From Kitasatospora sp. A2-31 (GTDB lineage Bacteria; Actinomycetota; Actinomycetes; Streptomycetales; Streptomycetaceae): DNA of 64,000 bases. Of the stretch, positions 59,001 to 64,000 are shown piece after piece (position 1 is the stretch's first letter; every line of letters starts with the position of its first letter). The notes beneath the pieces are model-generated. The model was not told the origin of the DNA and made no database searches. It saw only the letters and a list, made by a program, of their open reading frames with translations. The stretch spans positions 228,966 to 292,965 of the forward strand of contig NZ_JAKNTA010000007.1 of NCBI RefSeq assembly GCF_022288725.1, written 5' to 3'. The position numbers and the translations under genes are program-made.

Positions 59001-60543
59001 CGAGGGCCAGCTGCTGCGAAGGAGCCGCACTTGTTTGGTGCGGAGGCACGCGGTGACGTCCGTGGGCTCAGCGACGACGTGGGGCATGCTGCGATGGAGC
59101 CGCATGAGTGGGTGCGGAGACGCCGGCCGCCTCCGCGACGGTGATCACGAGGAGGGGGACGCTGCGATGGAGCTGCACCGGTGAGGTGCGGAGACGCTCC
59201 CATCTTCGGAGAGGCCTTGTCGACGCCAGGCTTGCTGCGATGGTGCCGCACCGGTGAGGTGCGGAAGCGCCGCTCGGCACACTGCAGATGACGATCCAGG
59301 AACTGTGGCTGCGATGGTGCTGCACCCGTGAGGTGCAGAGGAGCACGCGGTGGGGTGGTTGGTCACCGAGGTGCCGGACGAGCTGCGATGTCCCCCCGGC
59401 TGAGATGCGGAGGAACTTCGCCCGCGCCGCGTCGACCTCAGGCTCGGAACGACGCTGATCGAGACCCAGCCCGGCCAAGTCGCTGGGGTGCTGCGATGGT
59501 GCCCCACTAGAAGACGCGGAAGCACTGGAGGCCGCGAACACGAGCGCGTACTGCTTGAAGCTGCGATGGTGCCGCGCCGAAGTGGTGCGGAGCAACTGGA
59601 GGCGGGCACCAACTGCGCCGTCGAAGGCCTGTGGCTGCCATGGTGCCGCACTGGGATGGTACGGAGCGACTCGAAGCCGTTGCCGAAGCCGCCGTAGAGG
59701 GACACCCTGCGACCGTGCCGCATTGGGATGCTGCAGAGCGACGTCCGCCAGCCCCCTCACCGCGGTCTTGAGCTTGTCGCTGCGATGGTGCCGAACCGGG
59801 GCCGGTGCGGAGCGACTGCCCTGGGAGGGCGAGGGGCGTCGGTGCTCGGGTCGCTGCGATGGCGCCGCACCGGCGAGGTACGGAGGAACGCTTTCTTCGG
59901 GGGCAACGTAAGGCCGTTGGTGGTTCTGCGATGGTGCCCCACCGGCGAGGTGCGGAGGTGCCCGAAGCCCGGCGACGTGGTCAAACAGGCTGCGGTCTGG
60001 CTGCGATGGTGCCGCACTGAAGTGGTGCGGAGGCACGGCACGGTGGATGTAGCTGGCCGCGATGATCCGGGCGCTGCGATGGTGCCGCACCGAGCTGGTG
60101 CGGAGGCACGACCGGGCCGCCGAGGCGCGGGGTCGCGCCGGCCAGGCTGCGATGGAGCCGCACCGGGATGGTGCGGAGGCACCAGGAGACTGGGCTCGGA
60201 GCCGGGTGTGAAGGTCCGGGCTGCGATGGTGCCGCACCCAGAGTGGTGCGGAGGCACGTGTTCTCGGTGAACGTTTCGGCGGCGTCGGGGTCGCTGCGAT
60301 GGAGCCACGCCGAAGTGCAGAGCGACGTCCCACTGGCCGGACTCCCGAAGGGCTTGAGTCAGGCTGCGATGGTGCCGCACCGGGATGGTGCGGAGGGATC
60401 AGGAGCAGAAGCGCGAGGCGCAGCGCCTGACCGAGCTGGGATGAGGCCGCACCTGGATAGTACGGAGCGACGCGACCAGCCTGGCCAGCTGGTTGATCGT
60501 GTCGTGGCTGGGATGAGGCCGCACCTGGATAGTGCGGAGCGAC
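56049..60543 (-). CRISPR. CRISPR array, right segment (about 61 repeats)
   Basis: Units start at 56074, 56148, 56222, 56293, 56368, 56438, 56510, 56584, 56657, 56730, 56807, 56882 (truncated), 56926, 56999, 57073, 57147, 57222, 57295, 57367, 57441, 57515, 57589, 57663, 57736, 57808, 57880, 57955, 58027, 58099, 58173, 58243, 58317, 58389, 58461, 58534, 58607, 58679, 58796, 58867, 58939, 59013, 59088, 59161, 59233, 59308, 59382, 59490, 59560, 59634, 59706, 59779, 59853, 59925, 60000, 60073, 60146, 60220, 60293, 60363, 60435 and 60507. Typical period is 70-77 bp. Arms CCGCACC/GGTGCGG dominate; loops and tails vary (AGCGAC, AGGAAC, AGGCAC, AGACGC). The frames open across it are artefacts. Adjacent cas genes on minus suggest transcription leftward from 60544-60758. 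Confidence 0.93.
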
Positions 60544-60758
60544 GGCAGTTGAGCCGCTGGATCGTTCGCTCAGGGGCCAGTTGCTGTATCTGCGGGGGGC
60601 AGTTTTCGGGGCAATTCAGACTTGTCGCTTCGGTATGGTGGGGTGTTTTCGTGTGTGCTTGGGGTTCCGAAGTCGTGGTCGGCCGGGGCCTCGTTCTGCG
60701 TGTTGGCGCTGTGGAGTTGTCAAGGATCGGGCATTGGAGGCGTGATTAATAGCGGGGT
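60544..60758 (-). promoter_or_regulatory. putative CRISPR leader
   Basis: A 215-bp gene-free stretch between the last repeat and the nearest cas gene, AT-richer than the array. On minus it has TTGACA (60723 down to 60718), a possible -35 for leftward transcription into the array, although no standard -10 is clear. It contains GGGCAGTTTTCGGGGCAATT near 60596. Adjacency to two nearly identical repeats (60435, 60507) supports this being the acquisition end. Function is inferred from position. Confidence 0.6.
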
Positions 60759-61808
60759 TCAGGGCCAGAGAGGACGGCCTGCGGCGAGGGGACTGGCGTA
60801 CTTCGAGGTGCCTGTCCGGGGAGCGGTGTAGAGGGCGGTGACGCCGAGGTTGGTCAGCATTCTGGCATTGCGGCTCGTACCAGGTTCGGGGGTGCGGACG
60901 GCGGGGTGTTCGAGCAGGACGGTGACAGCGGTGGTGGTGAGTGGTGGTGTCCAAGCCGGCCAGCGCAGCGCGCCGCCGTCGGTGGTGTCCCAGCTGGTGG
61001 CGGCTTCTGTTCGGCCGATGGCGGTGAGGCGGAAGGTACCGAGGGCGTGGAGGGCGAGCCAGGCGGGGCCGGGGGCACCGCGCTGGTAGGCCTCGCCTTC
61101 CGGATTGGTGTGGGCGTCACCGAGGGCGCGGTGGTCCAGATTGGCCGGCGCGTACTCGGGGATGCGGCGCCAGCCCGTCAGGGCGGACCGGATCTGCAGG
61201 GGATCCTGGTGGCATCCTTCGACGGCTTTCTGCATCACGATCGTCAGGGTCATGCGTCCGCTGGTGGCGATCAGCGGAGTGGTGCGAGTGCGGCGTACCA
61301 CCCTGTTCCCGGAGCCCCCAGTTTTGGTGTCGGGCGTGAACTCCCGGAAGCACATGCTGTTGGTAAGCGAGGCGAGCCAGCGGGCCAGGTGGCTGCCGTC
61401 TTCTCGTTCGGCCCGGGCGAGTCGGCGCAGGAGGTCGTGGTTGGCGTCGAGACGCATCCGCAGGGCGTCGTTGCGTGCCGTGGGGTCGTCGTCCCGGGAG
61501 ATGGTCAGCAGGCCTGGGGCGTACGGGAGTGGGTCGACAGCGGCTGCCGGGTTCTCGCGTTCCTCCCCGTTGACCTTCTTCTTGCTCCGTTGGGCGGGCT
61601 TGGGCGGGAGATGGCTGGTGAGGAGCTCCGTGAGGGTGTCGAGAGTGAGGGGACGGTCAGTGGTGAGGACGGCTGCTCCGGCCGGCCCCTTCCAGTGGAG
61701 GCGGGGCTTTGCGGGCAGGGCGGCTGTGGTGAGTTCGAGGACGCCGAGGGCGGCGAGGAAGCCGAGCGGGTCGTCGGCGCGCAGTGCGGGGAGTTCGAGC
61801 TGATGCAC
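60759..61808 (-). CDS. type I-G CRISPR subunit, Cas3-extension/Csx17-like
   Basis: A 349-aa protein. The start HQLELPALRADDPLGFLAAL, then GVLELTTAAL, is the hallmark of Csx17/Csb3/Cas3-extension-type proteins of type I-G (I-U) loci. A later segment, YQRGAPGPAWLALHALGTFRL, is also shared by such proteins. A basic stretch, KPAQRSKKKVNGEE, lies near residue 75. Its precise role is uncertain; it is likely an effector or Cas3-associated subunit. GTG 61808 begins 1 bp after the cas3 stop, so the two are co-translated. It ends 215 bp from the array. At 349 aa it is shorter than I would expect for a full Csx17 large subunit, so I favour the Cas3-extension family. Confidence 0.75.
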   Translation of the reverse strand: MHQLELPALRADDPLGFLAALGVLELTTAALPAKPRLHWKGPAGAAVLTTDRPLTLDTLTELLTSHLPPKPAQRSKKKVNGEERENPAAAVDPLPYAPGLLTISRDDDPTARNDALRMRLDANHDLLRRLARAEREDGSHLARWLASLTNSMCFREFTPDTKTGGSGNRVVRRTRTTPLIATSGRMTLTIVMQKAVEGCHQDPLQIRSALTGWRRIPEYAPANLDHRALGDAHTNPEGEAYQRGAPGPAWLALHALGTFRLTAIGRTEAATSWDTTDGGALRWPAWTPPLTTTAVTVLLEHPAVRTPEPGTSRNARMLTNLGVTALYTAPRTGTSKYASPLAAGRPLWP

Positions 61809-61809
61809 G

Positions 61810-64000
61810 TCAGTTGCCTTCTTCGGAGCAGGCGATGTCGGCGAGACGCAGGATCGTCTCGAGGAGGGCCAGGCCCCAGAAGCCGTAGCGCTGGTTCAGC
61901 GCGTCGAAGCAGTCCGGGCCGTTCCAGTCGGTGCCGATCACGGTGCTGGAGACGGCGATGGTGGTGTCGTCGGGCATGGTGCACTCGACGAGGACGGGCT
62001 CGGGGTCGGCGAACGCGGGCAGCATCGGGCGGGCGTAGCCGTGGTGGGCGGTGACGAGGTGGGTAACGAGGTCGTGGTCGATGCCTTGGGCGGCTGCGGG
62101 GTCGGTGGCGAGCCATGCCTGTACGGCGGCGGCGCTGAGGGCTTCGTGGCGCAGGTCCTTGGACCAGTTGGCCAGCCGGGCGGCGCGTCGGCGGGCGGTG
62201 CGGTCGGCGGGGTCCATGCCGGACTTGGCGAGGGGTTCGGGCAGGGATTCGGCGAGCAGGCGGTCACCGGAGCAGAGCATGCACTGGAACCGCGGGTGGT
62301 CCTTTCCGCAGTCGTGGGCCCGGGCCGCCAGCTCGACGGCGTCGACTAGGTCGTCGGGCAGCCCGATGGCCCGGGCGAAGTCGCGGGCGCGTTCGCCCAC
62401 GGCCTGGTGGTGGTGCTTGAGGGTGACGGTGCGGGTGAGGCTGCTGCTGTCCGGGTCCTCGTCGTCGACGGCGATCCGGTAGCGGTTGGCGTCGATGAGC
62501 CGGGGCGGAACGAGGACGATCCGGCCCGGGCCACCGTGGTCGATCAGCACTACCCCGGCCGCTGCCTCCCGTCCGGTGCGCCAGTCGGCGATCTCCAGCA
62601 GGGTCTCCAGGCGCCGGCGCAGTACCGGGGTGTGTCGGGCGGGGCCGTCTGCTGGGGTGTCGGTGGGCAGGGCGGCGAGCAGCCGGGTGATCGCGGTACG
62701 GATCGCGTCGGTCGTGTTCAAGGCGTCCGGGTCGCTGGGGTCTGCGGTGAGGTCGGTGTGGGCTTGCTTGATGATCGGGGTGAACTGCTCGGGGGTGGCG
62801 CCGGTGGTGCTGGCCAGGACGACGGGGTCGAGGCGTAGCGGGGTGCGGGTGTTGTCGGTGGGGTGGTCGCCGAGGTCGGGGACGGGGGTGTCGGGGTTGG
62901 CGGTCCAGCCGTAGGCGTCGTGGCCGCCGGCGGTGGTGGGCAGGACGAGGGTGGCTCCGGGCCGAAGGTCCTGGATGAGGCGTGGGGTGGTCCATGTGCC
63001 GTCGGTCTCGCGTTGGAGGACGGTGGTGCGCAGGCGGGTGGGTGGGTTGCGGGGTTCGGGCGTGGTGTCGGCGTTGGCGCCTTCGAGGTCGCTGGTGTCG
63101 GGGGTCGCGCGGGGTTCGGTGAGGAAGCGGCGCACTGTGGCCAGAGGCAGGGCGAGGGTTTCGGCGGTGTGGACGGGGGTGGCGCGGATGTGCTCGGCGA
63201 GGGTCTCGGGGTCGGCGGCGTCGGTGGGGAGGTCGGCGCGCCACAGGAGTTGGACTTCGGGCTGGCTGGTGTCGAGTCCGTGGAGGAAGGGGGCGGGGGA
63301 TTCGTCGGGGACGGGGATGGGGCTGGTGCGGGCGAAGGCGGCCAGGCGTGTCTGCTCGACCGGGGGGATGTGTTCGCCGGCGCGGGTGAGCGGTGTGGTG
63401 TCGGTGCCGTCGAGGAGGTCGGGCAGGGTGGCGGGGTTGAGGACCAGGCCGTCGAGGAGGTGGGGGGTCAGCTCGGCGGGGTCCTGGGTGTCGTACGGCG
63501 TGGTGTGCTGGGTGAGCCACTGCCAGGTGTTGGCGGCGGCCGGGCCGTAGACGGGGATGTGGTCGGGGTCTTCGGGGTTGTGGGTGCGTACGAGGATCGC
63601 GGGTACGGGGCCGAGTTCACCTCGGCGGTCGAGGCGTCCGAGGCGCTGCAGGGCGGAGGCCCAGTCGCCGCATTCGCTGACCATGGCCCCGAAGGTGCAG
63701 TCGATCCCTACTTCGAGGGTCTGGGTGCTGATCACGACGAGGGGGCGTTCGCGGTTGGGGTCGATGCCGGTAAGGAGTTCGGCCAGCGGGCCGGTGACGA
63801 GCAGGTCGCGCTCTGCGGGCCGGCAGCGGCCGGTCAGCAGGAGCACGTCCACGTCGGTGCGCCGGGAGAGCGCTTCGTGGGCGGCGCGGGCGTGGGTGAT
63901 GGTGTTGGCGATCATCGCGACTGCGGGCAGCCGCAGGATGGGCAGGACGGCGTCGAGGCCGGTCTCGGCCGCGAGGGCGAACGCCTCGGCGGGCTTCTTC
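61810..64000 (-). CDS. cas3: Cas3 helicase-nuclease, C-terminal part (runs off the window)
   Basis: At least 730 residues; the N-terminus lies beyond the window end. The visible part has the second RecA-like helicase domain with PLVVISTQTLEVGIDCTFGA and motif VI WASALQRLGRLDRRGELG. A long linker follows, then a C-terminal HD nuclease: ELAARAHDCGKDHPRFQ (His-Asp), RHEALSAAAVQAW (His), and LVTAHHGYARPMLPAF (His-His). Cas3 unwinds and degrades target DNA once recruited by Cascade. HD at the C-terminus instead of the N-terminus is characteristic of type I-G (I-U). Other subunits (csb1/cas7, csb2, cas4-cas1, cas2) are expected beyond the window. The frame stays open to base 63999. Confidence 0.92.
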   Translation of the reverse strand, partial: KKPAEAFALAAETGLDAVLPILRLPAVAMIANTITHARAAHEALSRRTDVDVLLLTGRCRPAERDLLVTGPLAELLTGIDPNRERPLVVISTQTLEVGIDCTFGAMVSECGDWASALQRLGRLDRRGELGPVPAILVRTHNPEDPDHIPVYGPAAANTWQWLTQHTTPYDTQDPAELTPHLLDGLVLNPATLPDLLDGTDTTPLTRAGEHIPPVEQTRLAAFARTSPIPVPDESPAPFLHGLDTSQPEVQLLWRADLPTDAADPETLAEHIRATPVHTAETLALPLATVRRFLTEPRATPDTSDLEGANADTTPEPRNPPTRLRTTVLQRETDGTWTTPRLIQDLRPGATLVLPTTAGGHDAYGWTANPDTPVPDLGDHPTDNTRTPLRLDPVVLASTTGATPEQFTPIIKQAHTDLTADPSDPDALNTTDAIRTAITRLLAALPTDTPADGPARHTPVLRRRLETLLEIADWRTGREAAAGVVLIDHGGPGRIVLVPPRLIDANRYRIAVDDEDPDSSSLTRTVTLKHHHQAVGERARDFARAIGLPDDLVDAVELAARAHDCGKDHPRFQCMLCSGDRLLAESLPEPLAKSGMDPADRTARRRAARLANWSKDLRHEALSAAAVQAWLATDPAAAQGIDHDLVTHLVTAHHGYARPMLPAFADPEPVLVECTMPDDTTIAVSSTVIGTDWNGPDCFDALNQRYGFWGLALLETILRLADIACSEEGN

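Noticed and set aside
57076..60333. Long open frames through the CRISPR array, some over 280 codons with repeated MVPHRDGAE- or HHRS-type peptides
   Set aside because: The apparent protein repeats are translations of the CRISPR repeats with unique spacers between; there is no ribosome binding site and no domain.

Overview
The window is a high-GC actinobacterial chromosome segment, very probably from the family Streptomycetaceae (Streptomyces or Kitasatospora). The evidence is Streptomyces-type rRNA sequences with no tRNA in the 16S-23S spacer, frequent GTG starts, and a core gene order familiar from Streptomyces and mycobacteria: tlyA-nadK-recN ... pyrG-NUDIX ... ald-parA-scpA-scpB-pseudouridine synthase ... 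tyrA-cmk-der. I cannot settle the genus from sequence alone.

Layout. 1-4207: 3' end of a 16S gene, complete 23S and 5S genes, rrn terminator. 4221-9517: an RDDR-repeat/TPR-like protein whose 5' end abuts the rrn terminator, a DUF1015 protein, a TPR protein, a HAD-IIA phosphatase and an SCP2-domain protein. 9673-17235: Lys/Ala-tailed protein, small protein, TlyA, NAD kinase, a divergent MocR-type regulator/YczE membrane protein pair that separates nadK from recN, then RecN. 17479-23845: GT4 glycosyltransferase, GH15 hydrolase, CTP synthase, NUDIX hydrolase. 24206-33832: NB-ARC-like/TPR protein, alanine dehydrogenase, then a chromosome-organisation block (ParA-type ATPase, possible ribbon-helix-helix partner, ScpA, ScpB, RsuA/RluB-type pseudouridine synthase). 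34102-43943: TrmB/LuxR-like regulator, DUF952 protein, two adjacent DUF4139 (MuiA-like) paralogues, prephenate dehydrogenase, cytidylate kinase, Der GTPase. 44130-53250: two unrecognised actinobacterial proteins, two Rpf-like cell-wall hydrolases (one with LysM), AlkB-like oxygenase, acyl-CoA thioesterase II, DUF1684 protein, MFS transporter.

A tRNA-Pro(GGG) at 53395-53468 marks the change from core synteny to defence content. From 53981 to 60543 lies a CRISPR array with about 71 recognisable repeat units of period about 73 bp. The repeats are exceptionally diverse: the hairpin arms are largely kept, sometimes by paired compensatory changes, while the loop and the 3' tail change together in a few recurring combinations. 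An intact 1358-bp IS5-family element (transposase plus a small overlapping wHTH-like ORF) sits inside one spacer with a 3-bp TGA target duplication, and removing it restores a normal 37-nt spacer. Beyond a 215-bp putative leader are two minus-strand cas genes that run toward the array: a Csx17/Cas3-extension-like subunit and, upstream of it, the helicase C-terminal half plus C-terminal HD nuclease domain of Cas3. That domain order fits type I-G (formerly I-U). cas3 runs off the window end, and the remaining cas genes should lie beyond it.

The most interesting region is the CRISPR locus: repeat-lineage structure, hairpin covariation, two spacers matching the same protein-coding site in diverged phage genes, an internal leader-like stretch and the IS insertion.
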